Position numbers and translations under genes: made by a program. Positions 1 through 7,421 of a stretch of DNA of 19,771 nucleotides are shown here, in pieces. Under the pieces are notes generated by a model that had not been told where the DNA came from, made no database searches, and was given only the letters and a program-made list of their open reading frames with translations. Origin of the DNA: JAZKIX01 sp040384645 (GTDB lineage: Bacteria > Pseudomonadota > Gammaproteobacteria > Burkholderiales > Burkholderiaceae_D); the NCBI GenBank assembly GCA_040384645.1, contig JAZKIX010000081.1, forward strand, positions 1 to 19,771. The letters are read 5' to 3'. Each line of letters starts with the position of its first letter. Positions within the stretch are counted from its first letter, which is position 1.

Positions 1-474
1 CGCGAGCACACCGATTTGCCGGAGGAATTGAATCGCATCGTGCTTGCCGCAGGTTTGTCGCCGTCACTCATCTGCCTGGAATTGAGCGAGGGCACCGTCA
101 TGTGTCATCCCGACAAAGTGATTCCGGTGATGCGCGCCTTGCGCTGTCTGGGATTCAAGATTGGCCTGGATGATTTTGGTATTGGCCAATCGTCGCTGAC
201 CCGCTTAAAAACCTTACCGATTACCTCGCTCAAGATCGACCGTTCTTTTATTGGCGGCTTACCGCAAGACGGCGGCGATGTGGCCGTGGTGCGTACCATT
301 CTCGACCTGGGACGGCATATGAAATTGCATGTCATGGCCGAGGGTGTTGAGACTGACCATCAACTTAACTTTTTGCATCAGTTTGGCTGTATCCAGGTGC
401 AGGGCTTCATGCTGGGACGGCCGATGCCGATTGGCGATTTGCTGCGGGTGCGGCGTTCGCTGGTGAAAATTTGA
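1..474 (+). CDS. EAL-domain c-di-GMP phosphodiesterase, C-terminal fragment
   Basis: The reading frame is open from the first base of the window, so the true start lies upstream and only about the last 157 residues are seen. They form the C-terminal two thirds of an EAL domain, which hydrolyses cyclic-di-GMP to pGpG. Visible motifs, in order: LELSEG (usual LELTES), LDDFGIGQSSL with the metal-binding Asp pair, LKIDRSFI with the catalytic Lys, MAEGVET with the late Glu, and a QGF-x-LGRPMP end. All catalytic positions in this part are kept, so it could be active; the EAL signature itself is outside the window. A GGDEF or sensor domain upstream is likely but cannot be seen. The frame ends 96 bp before the zinc-operon operator, with no obvious terminator between. 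Confidence 0.9.
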   Translation, partial: REHTDLPEELNRIVLAAGLSPSLICLELSEGTVMCHPDKVIPVMRALRCLGFKIGLDDFGIGQSSLTRLKTLPITSLKIDRSFIGGLPQDGGDVAVVRTILDLGRHMKLHVMAEGVETDHQLNFLHQFGCIQVQGFMLGRPMPIGDLLRVRRSLVKI

Positions 475-570
475 TCGATTGCATTGCGGGATTTTAATTG
501 GGGAAAATGCCGAAAGTCACTTCGACATTCCAACCTGGTTGGTCACCGTCATATGCCGGTAACACAATAT

Positions 571-592
571 GCAATGTGATCCATTACAATGC
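571..592 (+). promoter_or_regulatory. Zur/Fur-like operator over a -10 box
   Basis: This is a 22-bp imperfect inverted repeat in which 8 of 11 base pairs are symmetric. The core is TGTGAT-CC-ATTACA flanked by GCA and TGC. The half sites resemble the TGTTAT/ATAACA arms of known Zur boxes, although the centre is one base shorter than in the E. coli consensus. A TACAAT -10 hexamer (585-590) lies inside it, so a bound repressor would block the promoter; I see no good -35. Assignment to Zur rests on similarity of the arms and on the zinc-uptake-type genes downstream. Confidence 0.45.
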
Positions 593-619
593 CCGCTTCG
601 TTTTAAATTTCGTCTTGTC

Positions 620-937
620 GTGACCTTGCGTTCCTCCTTCCTCCGCATTCTGCTGTCGTTGCTTCTGTTGCTCTCGCAGCAGATGGCGATTGCGCATGCG
701 GTGTCGCATTTGGCGGATGGCGATCAACGATCAAGGTCAGAGAAATCGTTGCCCATCGATTCAGTTTGCGAACATTGTCTGGCCTTTGCCCAGATCGGTG
801 GCGTGCTGGCAAGCGGTGCCAACTTATTGTTACCCATTGCGTTGTCCACGACCGTCCTGGTCGAAGCGGTGAACGATACCCACTGCCGCAGAACCGTCTG
901 CGTATTCCTCTCCCGAGCACCGCCCAGCCACGCTTGA
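620..937 (+). CDS. Small exported CxxC protein, DUF2946-like
   Basis: A protein of about 105 residues with an N-terminal hydrophobic stretch (LRILLSLLLLLSQQMAIAHA) that reads as a signal peptide or anchor. It is followed by His-containing AHAVSHL, a CEHCLAF motif, a second hydrophobic stretch and a C-terminal SRAPPSHA. The layout (HA..H, CxxC, RAPP end) matches the DUF2946 type of small proteins often found beside metal-uptake outer-membrane genes; the function is not established. Cys and His suggest metal contact, which is inference. I prefer the GTG at 620: the in-frame ATG at 569 would place the operator and -10 box inside the gene and give an unusually long charged n-region. Neither start has a clear Shine-Dalgarno. 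It is the first gene of the zinc cluster, with a 184-bp gap to the next. Confidence 0.6.
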   Translation: MTLRSSFLRILLSLLLLLSQQMAIAHAVSHLADGDQRSRSEKSLPIDSVCEHCLAFAQIGGVLASGANLLLPIALSTTVLVEAVNDTHCRRTVCVFLSRAPPSHA

Positions 938-1121
938 TATGCCGTTGTAAGCGCGAAATTGCCTGGCAATGAAGATTGCTGGCGTTTGCTCGTCGCACGC
1001 ATTTTGTGTGGCTTTTTCTCGCTGTTTTTCTGGCTGATACAGGCTCTTTCACTTTTACTTTTTACGATGCCGCGTTTGATCGCCGCATCTTGCCGTGCCT
1101 TTCAATTTATCGGGAATTACC

Positions 1122-2591
1122 ATGTTCAAACACACCGTTTTAAGCGCGGCGCTGGCCGCTGCATTTGCTATTTCACTTGCTATGCCATTCCACGCGAATG
1201 CTGCCGAGGATCGCGCCCTGACCGAAATCCGTGCCCAGATCGAGCAAATGAAGCGCGGCTATGAAAGCCGGCTGCAAGCCCTGGAGAAACGGCTGCAAGA
1301 AGCCGAATCGAAAAATGCCGCAGCACAGGTGCAAGTCGCTGCAACGCCTCAGGCAGTGCCAGTGCCCGGTGCCGCACCGCAGCTTGCTGCCGCACCGACT
1401 GCGCCTGGACCGGGACCGGCACCGATCGCCGCAGCCCGCAGTAGTGGATTCAATCCTTCCATTGCACTTAATTTAAGCAGTACGGCCGCCAATCTGTCGC
1501 AAGACCCAGAGCAATACCGGCTGCAAGGCTTCCTACCCACCGGTGGCGAAGTCGGCCCCGGCAAGCGTGGTTTTAGCCTAGGTGAATCGGAAATCACCAT
1601 GAGCGCCAATATCGATCCGCAGTTTGCCGGTCAGTTGACCTTTGCCCTGACGCCAGAAGACACGGTCGGAGTGGAAGAAGCTTTTGTGAAAACCACGGCC
1701 CTGTCCAACGGGTTCAATGCCAAAGCAGGGCGCTTCCTATCCTCAATCGGCTACCTCAACAGCATCCATGCCCACGCCTGGGATTTCGTCGATGCACCGC
1801 TCACTTATCAAGCATTTTTTGGCGGCCAATACAAGCCAGATGGCGTGCAAGTCAAATGGCTGGCACCGACCGAGAAATTTGTCGAGCTTGGCGTAGAAGT
1901 GGGCAGCGGCAGCGGTTTCCCCGGCAGCGGACGTAGACAAAACGGCTTTGGCAACAGCGCTGTGTTCGCCCACCTTGGCGACGATATTGGCGATTCCGCC
2001 AGTTGGCGCGCCGGCCTGTCTTATATGCGCAATACCGTCGAAAACCGCAGCTATGACGATAGTGACAGCAGCGGGGCCACGGTCAGCAATGCCTTCAGCG
2101 GCAAGTCCGGCACCTGGGTCGCGGATGCAGTCTATAAATGGTCGCCCAACGGCAATGCAAGCCAGCGTAATTTCAAGTTGCAAGGCGAATACTTCCGCCG
2201 TACTGAAAGTGGCACGCTGGACTACGACACGCAAGGCCAATCGCTGGGAGCGGCCAGCGGCGGATTCGACAGCGTGCAATCGGGATGGTACTTGCAAGGG
2301 ATCTACCAGTTCATGCCGCAATGGCGCGCTGGTTTGCGGTATGAACGTTTGTCGTCCGGCACGCAACGTTTTAGCCTGGTCGATAACGGTAGTTTGAGTG
2401 CGGCTGATTTCCCCGCACTGGCGGCGTTTTCGCCTTCGCGCAGCAGCGTGATGTTCGATTACGCACCGTCGGAATTCAGTCGTTTCCGCCTGCAATTGGC
2501 ACGCGATCAATCCAGCCCCGGCGTGATCGATCAGCAGGTGTTTTTGCAATACATCATGAGCCTGGGTACGCACAGTGCCCACAATTTCTAG
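1122..2591 (+). CDS. Outer-membrane beta-barrel protein of the zinc-uptake cluster
   Basis: A 489-aa exported protein. Residues 1-27 are a classical signal peptide (MFKHTVLSAALAAAFAI, cut near HANA-AE). Residues about 28-62 form a charged heptad coiled coil (TEIRAQIEQMKRGYESRL and onward), then comes an Ala/Pro-rich linker (about 65-115). The rest is a polar/aromatic alternating sequence typical of a beta barrel, ending in Phe as Bam-assembled porins do. Coiled coil plus barrel is known in trimeric and phosphate-selective-type porins, but I cannot name the exact family. The ATG at 1122 is chosen because it gives the signal peptide directly and has GGGAA upstream. The stop overlaps the Shine-Dalgarno (AGGAA) of the next gene, so it is co-transcribed with znuA. 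Probable role: zinc entry across the outer membrane, inferred from position only. Confidence 0.75.
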   Translation: MFKHTVLSAALAAAFAISLAMPFHANAAEDRALTEIRAQIEQMKRGYESRLQALEKRLQEAESKNAAAQVQVAATPQAVPVPGAAPQLAAAPTAPGPGPAPIAAARSSGFNPSIALNLSSTAANLSQDPEQYRLQGFLPTGGEVGPGKRGFSLGESEITMSANIDPQFAGQLTFALTPEDTVGVEEAFVKTTALSNGFNAKAGRFLSSIGYLNSIHAHAWDFVDAPLTYQAFFGGQYKPDGVQVKWLAPTEKFVELGVEVGSGSGFPGSGRRQNGFGNSAVFAHLGDDIGDSASWRAGLSYMRNTVENRSYDDSDSSGATVSNAFSGKSGTWVADAVYKWSPNGNASQRNFKLQGEYFRRTESGTLDYDTQGQSLGAASGGFDSVQSGWYLQGIYQFMPQWRAGLRYERLSSGTQRFSLVDNGSLSAADFPALAAFSPSRSSVMFDYAPSEFSRFRLQLARDQSSPGVIDQQVFLQYIMSLGTHSAHNF

Positions 2592-2599
2592 GAACCATC

Positions 2600-3517
2600 A
2601 TGAAAATTTCTGTGCAAAAAATCGCCAGCCTCGGTGCCGGCCTGCTGTTCTCGATGGCTGCCTTGCCCTCGCAGGCGACCATCAATATTTTGACTTGCGA
2701 GCCGGAATGGGCCGCATTGGCGACCGAATTGGGCGGCGACAAGGTCAAGGTCGCTAGCGCCACCAATGCCATGCAAGATCCGCATCGGATCGAGGCGCGT
2801 CCTAGCCTGATCGCCAAGACCCGCAGCGCCGATTTGCTGGTCTGCACCGGGCTGGAACTGGAAGTGGGCTGGTTGCCGATCCTGCTGCAACAATCGGGCA
2901 ATGCCAAAATCGCTGAGGGCCAGCCCGGCCATTTCGAGGCTGGCCTATTGGTGCCGCGTCTCGATGTCCCCGGCAAAGTCGATCGCAGCGACGGCGATGT
3001 GCATGCTGCCGGCAATCCGCATATCCAGCAAAATCCGCACAATATCGCGCTGGTGGCGGACGGACTGGCCAAACGTCTGGCCCAGATCGATCCCGCCAAC
3101 GCGGCCTATTACCAAATACGGCAAAAAGATTTTGCGGCGCGCTGGTCGGCTGCAACGACGAAATGGGAACAGCAGGCGGCGCCATTAAAAGGCGTCGCTG
3201 TCGTCGAGCATCATAAAAACATGGAATACCTGATGGGCTGGCTCGGCCTGCGCTTGGTCGGCATGCTTGAACCCAAACCCGGGGTCGAGCCGAGCGCAGC
3301 GCATTTAAATACGCTGCTTAGCCAGTTGCAGCAAAAGCCGGCAAAAATGGTCTTGCGTGCTGCTTATCAAGATGGCCGCGCTTCGCAATGGCTGTCCGAG
3401 CGTGGCCATATCCCGGTGGTGGTATTGCCATTCACTGTGGGCGGCGATGGCAAGGCCAAAGATCTGTTCAGCCTGTTCGACCTGACCGTGCAACGGTTGC
3501 TGGAGGCCGCCAAATGA
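2600..3517 (+). CDS. znuA: ZnuA-like periplasmic metal-binding protein
   Basis: A 305-aa cluster A-I (ZnuA/TroA family) solute-binding protein for zinc or manganese import. Residues 1-26 are a signal peptide ending SQA-TINI. The candidate metal ligands at the family's usual spacing are His62 (MQDPHRIEARPS), His141 (GNPHIQQNP) and His204 or His205 (VEHHKNMEYL); an acidic fourth ligand near the C-terminus is less clear. The His-rich loop of many ZnuA proteins is absent, with only DVHAAGNPH in its place. Translation begins 8 bp after the porin stop with a good AGGAA site. The stop codon overlaps the ATG of the permease (ATGA), a sign of translational coupling. Metal choice is inferred as zinc from the DUF2946-like protein, the operator and the overall layout; manganese cannot be excluded. 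Confidence 0.88.
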   Translation: MKISVQKIASLGAGLLFSMAALPSQATINILTCEPEWAALATELGGDKVKVASATNAMQDPHRIEARPSLIAKTRSADLLVCTGLELEVGWLPILLQQSGNAKIAEGQPGHFEAGLLVPRLDVPGKVDRSDGDVHAAGNPHIQQNPHNIALVADGLAKRLAQIDPANAAYYQIRQKDFAARWSAATTKWEQQAAPLKGVAVVEHHKNMEYLMGWLGLRLVGMLEPKPGVEPSAAHLNTLLSQLQQKPAKMVLRAAYQDGRASQWLSERGHIPVVVLPFTVGGDGKAKDLFSLFDLTVQRLLEAAK

Positions 3518-4293
3518 ACTTTGGCCAGATCGATTTGATGATTGTTGTCCCGGCATTGCTGGCCGGCTTGCTGGTACTCGTCACCCACATTCCACTCGGC
3601 GCACAAGTGCTGAAACGGGGCATCGTCTTTATCGATCTGGCGATCGCCCAGATTGCCGCGCTCGGCGTAATTTTGGCCGGGTTCTGCGACCTAGATCCGC
3701 AGGGCTGGGCGGTGCAGTTAACAGCCGGCGTAGCAGCGGCACTCGGTGCGCTACTGTTGACCTGGACTGAAAAGCGCTGGCCCGAAGTGCAGGAAGCGCA
3801 AATCGGCGTGCTGTTCATCCTGGCGGCGACCGGCGGCTTGCTGCTGGTGGCGCACAATCCGCACGGGGGCGAGCATTTGCAGGACTTGCTGGCTGGGCAA
3901 ATCCTGTGGGTCCGGTATAGCCAGTTGATCCTGCCGGCAATCGGTACGGTATTGATCGTGGGCGTACTTGTCTGGTTTAACGAGCGCATGAGCCGGCTCG
4001 GCTTTTACCTGATCTTTGCGCTGGCGGTGACGGCCTCGGTGCAATTGGTCGGGGTCTATTTGGTCTTTGCCAGCCTGATTGTGCCCAGCTTGGGCGTGCG
4101 CAATTATCAAGGCCGCAAACGCTTGCCGCTGGCTTACGCAATCGGGGCTGCCGGCTATGCGCTTGGTTTGGTTCTGTCTACCCTGTTCGACTTACCTTCG
4201 GGCGCGCTGATCGTTTGGTGCCTGAGCGGGTTTGCCGCCCTGGCGCATGGGCTGGGGCCAGGAAAGGCCGCAGCAGATAGTTTGCATGTCTAA
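3514..4293 (+). CDS. znuB: ZnuB-like ABC-3 family metal permease
   Basis: A 259-aa integral inner-membrane protein with about seven or eight hydrophobic helices, beginning LMIVVPALLAGLLVLVTHIP. The ABC-3 hallmark VGVYLVFASLIVPSLGV lies in the last third, and GIVFIDLAIAQIAALGV corresponds to the family's early conserved G-x-x-D/S-x-A-I helix. It would form the channel of a zinc importer with the ZnuA-like protein. The start is the ATG overlapping the znuA stop by 4 bp; upstream in-frame starts would lie inside znuA. No ATP-binding subunit follows: the next gene is on the opposite strand, so the ATPase must be encoded elsewhere. The stop codon is also the first bases of a dispersed palindrome. 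Confidence 0.9.
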   Translation: MNFGQIDLMIVVPALLAGLLVLVTHIPLGAQVLKRGIVFIDLAIAQIAALGVILAGFCDLDPQGWAVQLTAGVAAALGALLLTWTEKRWPEVQEAQIGVLFILAATGGLLLVAHNPHGGEHLQDLLAGQILWVRYSQLILPAIGTVLIVGVLVWFNERMSRLGFYLIFALAVTASVQLVGVYLVFASLIVPSLGVRNYQGRKRLPLAYAIGAAGYALGLVLSTLFDLPSGALIVWCLSGFAALAHGLGPGKAAADSLHV

Positions 4294-4316
4294 ATATACT
4301 GGGCGGTGTATTTTTT
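4292..4316 (+). repeat. Dispersed palindrome, copy A
   Basis: AAATATACT-gggc-GGTGTATTTTTT. This is the first of five copies in the window of the consensus AAATATACT-N4-SGTGTATTTTT. It overlaps the znuB stop codon and lies between two convergent genes, so it is not a promoter operator here. As RNA on this strand it could form a 9-bp stem with two U-G pairs followed by a U run, which would make a weak terminator. Confidence 0.7.
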
Positions 4317-4359
4317 GGCTTTTGTTGTCTTCACGTTCATGGAATATGCCAAACATTCT

Positions 4360-4427
4360 GTAGGTCGGGCTTCAGCCCGACAATTTGGCTTAGTCAATTG
4401 CGCAAGTCGGGTTAAAACCGGACCTAT
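4360..4427. repeat. REP-like inverted pair
   Basis: Two similar short hairpins face each other: GTAGGTCGGGCTTCAGCCCG (from 4360) and, inverted and slightly diverged, GTCGGGTTAAAACCGGACC (from 4406). The spacer is about 24 bp. Each has the GTAGGTCGGG head and GC-rich stem of repetitive extragenic palindromes seen in many proteobacteria. The head-to-head arrangement resembles a BIME unit, and the place between convergent gene ends is typical for such elements. Confidence 0.6.
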
Positions 4428-4441
4428 CAGTTTGCGTAACA

Positions 4442-6373
4442 TCACTTGTCAAGCTGAACTGTTTCCGCATCCTGTTGCCGACGGTCGATGAATAGGCTGT
4501 TGCCATGCATTTTCTTGGCTTGTTTTTTTGCTTCGGCGGCAGCGGTGGCGATTTGATGATGTGAATAATATTGACCCGCATCAACCCGAATCGCCCCCAG
4601 GGACAGGCTGATTAGGGAATAAAACACTTTCTTCCCTTGCCGGTCTTCACTGATATAACCACCGCGTTCGCGGTCTTCGATGCTGTAAAAATTTTGGATC
4701 GCATCGGCAAAACTGGCCAAGGTACGTTTGCACCTTTCTTCCCAGTCCAGGCTTTGAAATAGGATCATGAAATCATCACCGCCAATATGGCCGATGAAAT
4801 CGCAACTTGGATCGCAATGCGCTTGCAATAACTTACCGGTCAATTCGATGACATCGTCGCCCTTGCGGTAGCCATGCACATCGTTAAACGGTTTGAAATG
4901 ATCCAGATCGACATAACAGGCGACGAAGCGGCTTGCATTTTGCAGCAGTTGATCAATGTGTTCATTGATCGGTACATTGCCGGGTAAAAGCGTGAGCGGA
5001 TTGGCGTGACGGGCAGCACGGATCTGCATCTGTGTGATCTCGCGCATCAAGTCGTGCGCGGTGCCCATGCCAAGGTATTGGCCTTGTTCTGTAATGATGA
5101 AGCCATTGAATAAATGGTGCGGATCGGCCGCGACGATGATGTGGCTAAAGTCTTGCAAACGAGTGCCTTGATCAACGAGCAAGGGTCGGGTATCCATAAA
5201 AACCGAAATCGATTTGCGGCCGTAAATTTCGCGCTGATAAGGCCGGGCGTAGTGGTCGATCATATTAAAACGATTGATCAAGCCGACCGGCACGCCTTGA
5301 TCAACCACCGGCAGGATTTGTAGTTGGGGATCCGCTAAAAAAATGTCGTACACCACGTTGTTCAGTGTGTCGGATGAAACGATCGGTACCGAACGCAACA
5401 GCTTGGCGACGGTCATGTTTTTCTGTTCCATATGCTCTCTGTGCGAGCGCACCGGAATTCCTTTTCGAATCAGCGCTTTATTCACTTCCGCTGACAGGAG
5501 TTTGGCGGGCTGGGCATGCGGGCGTGCGATGTGATAACCCTGACCACAGGCGACGCTTAGGTCTTGCACGATAAGCAATTCGGCCTGGGTTTCGATGCCT
5601 TCGGCGATCACCAGGGTGCCCGATTTTTTGGCTATTTCCTGGATCGAGGCGACGAATTGCTGCTTGACCGGGTCTTGATGGATGCCTTGGATGAAATGCA
5701 TGTCGATTTTGACGTATTCAGGACGCAATTCAGACCACAGGCGCAGGCTGGAAAAACCTTCGCCTAAATCATCAATGGCAATTTGAAATCCCATCTGCCG
5801 GTAATGGACGACCGCTTCCAACAGCAGTTTGTAGTCATACGTCGGTTCGTTTTCGGTCAGCTCGATGATGATGCGGGCGGGATCGATGCCGACAGTCTTG
5901 ATGGCGTCCAGCATTTCGCAGTGGCCTGCATCATGTTGCAACAGGCATTCTGGGCTGACATTCAAAAATAATTTGCCAGGCAGGGCAAGTTCGGCAAAAC
6001 GTTCCAGCACCACTTGCCGGCACAACTGCTCGACCGCCAAGGTTAGCTTGTGCGCCCGCGCCACCTTAAATAGCATCATCGGCGCATGCAGCGGGCTGTC
6101 AGACGGGCCGCGGATCAAGCCTTCATACCCAATAATTTCACCGCCTTGCATCTGGACGATGGGTTGGAATACGGCGATCAATAGCCGCTGCGAAATGATC
6201 TCGTGCAAACTGCGCAATAAATTATCCTGAGCGCTGTTGCTGACATTGATCGACGGTGCAAGCATATTCAGACCAGGGTCAGGCTGTTTGACAAAAGGCC
6301 AGTGGGCAGATTCTGGAAGGCGCGATGCATTATTGTTTAGGCTGGTGCTGATCGGCGTCGTGATCGACGTCAT
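4442..6373 (-). CDS. EAL-CBS-CBS-GGDEF cyclic-di-GMP protein
   Basis: A 643-aa soluble protein with no membrane segment. Domain order: EAL (about 65-300), a pair of CBS modules (about 315-450), GGDEF (about 455-630). The EAL signature is YEGLIRG (Glu84), with ELTE at 171-174, DDLG at 201-204, Lys222, AEGIE at 257-261 and Gln278 in GQGY, so the phosphodiesterase site looks complete. The GGDEF signature is GGDDF at 531-535, a conservative change, and the residues before it (PSCD) lack the Arg of an RxxD inhibitory site. CBS domains often bind adenine nucleotides, so energy state may gate the two outputs (inference). The ATG is preceded by AAGGGAA at good spacing. It is convergent with znuB and divergent from the cupredoxin gene. 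Whether both activities work cannot be told from sequence. Confidence 0.92.
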   Translation of the reverse strand: MTSITTPISTSLNNNASRLPESAHWPFVKQPDPGLNMLAPSINVSNSAQDNLLRSLHEIISQRLLIAVFQPIVQMQGGEIIGYEGLIRGPSDSPLHAPMMLFKVARAHKLTLAVEQLCRQVVLERFAELALPGKLFLNVSPECLLQHDAGHCEMLDAIKTVGIDPARIIIELTENEPTYDYKLLLEAVVHYRQMGFQIAIDDLGEGFSSLRLWSELRPEYVKIDMHFIQGIHQDPVKQQFVASIQEIAKKSGTLVIAEGIETQAELLIVQDLSVACGQGYHIARPHAQPAKLLSAEVNKALIRKGIPVRSHREHMEQKNMTVAKLLRSVPIVSSDTLNNVVYDIFLADPQLQILPVVDQGVPVGLINRFNMIDHYARPYQREIYGRKSISVFMDTRPLLVDQGTRLQDFSHIIVAADPHHLFNGFIITEQGQYLGMGTAHDLMREITQMQIRAARHANPLTLLPGNVPINEHIDQLLQNASRFVACYVDLDHFKPFNDVHGYRKGDDVIELTGKLLQAHCDPSCDFIGHIGGDDFMILFQSLDWEERCKRTLASFADAIQNFYSIEDRERGGYISEDRQGKKVFYSLISLSLGAIRVDAGQYYSHHQIATAAAEAKKQAKKMHGNSLFIDRRQQDAETVQLDK

Positions 6374-6701
6374 AAAGGTTCCCTTTTTACCTGTGCAGCG
6401 CCGGATTGTTGTCAGCGGCGCCCGGTTCTCAAAATGCAGTCTTTGCGCATTCCGTCAATCGAGGACAACAAAGGTAGCCAAAAATTGTGACAACATCATG
6501 ATGGATTGATTATTCGCAAGCAAAGTGCATTTTGTCCGCCCGAGTGCACTATTGTCCTTGCGCCATACTTGTATCACTGATCAAACAGAATTCGTTTTCT
6601 TCTGCGCAACGATGATTTCATCCAAGCTACAATCGTCGCAATAAGAAAAGCCCTTGCCGCCAGCAAGCAATCCGAATAGTTGTGCAACTAAAGGAAGCGC
6701 T
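6374..6701. other. Divergent intergenic region with a direct repeat
   Basis: This 328-bp gap separates two divergently transcribed genes and must hold both promoters. I see no gene in it. AGTGCATTTTGTCC (6524-6537) and AGTGCACTATTGTCC (6543-6557) form a direct repeat about 19-20 bp apart, roughly two helical turns, on one DNA face. A TACAAT -10-like box lies at 6628-6633 without a convincing -35. The Shine-Dalgarno AAGGAAG at 6691-6697 serves the forward gene. Confidence 0.4.
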
Positions 6702-7394
6702 ATGAGATCGACTTTTGCTGTTGTGCATGGTTTTGACAGTGCCGGCCTGAAGCGCTACATCATGACTGCATCAGTGTTTAGTTTGATGCTGGCGGCGACT
6801 GATGCCAGTGCGGCTGTCATCAATGTGCTGGTGCAAGATGCCGCTGGCCAGCCGCTGGCCGATGCGGTGGTATATGCCGAATCTGATGCCGCCATGCCAC
6901 GGACAAAAGGGCGGGTGGTCGAAATCGAGCAAAAAGGCCGCAAGTTTTTGCCGCTGGTGACGGTGGTGCAAAGCGGCACCCAGATTTCTTTCCCCAATAA
7001 CGACACCGTGCGCCACCATATATATTCGTTTTCGCCGGCGAAGGTGTTTGAGCAAAAACTGTACTCGGGTGTACCGCAAAATCCGGTGTTATTCGATAAA
7101 GCCGGCGTCGTTGTATTAGGTTGTAATATCCATGACCAAATGCTGGCCTATATCCAGATCGTCGATACGCCGTATTTCGCCAAGACCGACAGCGCTGGCA
7201 AGGCGAAAATCGACGACGCGGTGGCCGGCAAGTACAAACTCAAAGTGTGGCATTTCAACTTGCCGGCTGGCGAGGCGCCGCCGCACCAGGCGATTGAATT
7301 GAAGGGCGACGATTTCAGCGCCAGCTTCAAGCTCAATATCAAGCCGCGCAGTGGTGGCGAGCCAAAAACTTCCATTAAAACTGATGCTTATTAG
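6702..7394 (+). CDS. Exported cupredoxin-like protein, methylamine-utilisation type
   Basis: A 230-aa protein with an N-terminal export signal (hydrophobic stretch TASVFSLMLAA, cut after DASA at residue 37) and a plastocyanin/cupredoxin-like fold. A type-1 copper site is readable: VRHH (His105 or 106), then LGCNIHDQMLAYI with Cys141, His144 and Met147, the classical C-x2-H-x2-M ligand loop. FPNNDTVRHHIYSFS and FDKAGVVVLGC are the usual strands around it. The tail (160-215) resembles a carboxypeptidase-regulatory-like beta domain. Such proteins are often labelled 'methylamine utilization protein', but no mau genes are nearby. The ATG at 6702 is chosen for its AAGGAAG site. It lies 27 bp upstream of a GGDEF-EAL gene and is surely co-transcribed with it; a copper- or redox-sensing partner role is inference. 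Confidence 0.82.
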   Translation: MRSTFAVVHGFDSAGLKRYIMTASVFSLMLAATDASAAVINVLVQDAAGQPLADAVVYAESDAAMPRTKGRVVEIEQKGRKFLPLVTVVQSGTQISFPNNDTVRHHIYSFSPAKVFEQKLYSGVPQNPVLFDKAGVVVLGCNIHDQMLAYIQIVDTPYFAKTDSAGKAKIDDAVAGKYKLKVWHFNLPAGEAPPHQAIELKGDDFSASFKLNIKPRSGGEPKTSIKTDAY

Positions 7395-7421
7395 CTGTAT
7401 TTTAAGAATTGGGATTTCACC

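Noticed and set aside
603..1052. A 149-codon reverse frame over the DUF2946-like gene
   Set aside because: Composition is Arg/Ser-rich shadow sequence, and the forward frame has the signal peptide and CxxC.
1743..2582. A 279-codon open frame antisense to the outer-membrane barrel gene
   Set aside because: The forward frame has a signal peptide, coiled coil, barrel pattern and operon spacing. The reverse frame has no recognisable domain and is a shadow of biased codon use.
4292..4316. Palindrome copy A as the sole terminator of the zinc operon
   Set aside because: The stem is AU-rich with U-G pairs and the same sequence occurs in places where termination is not needed, so a general role is more likely.
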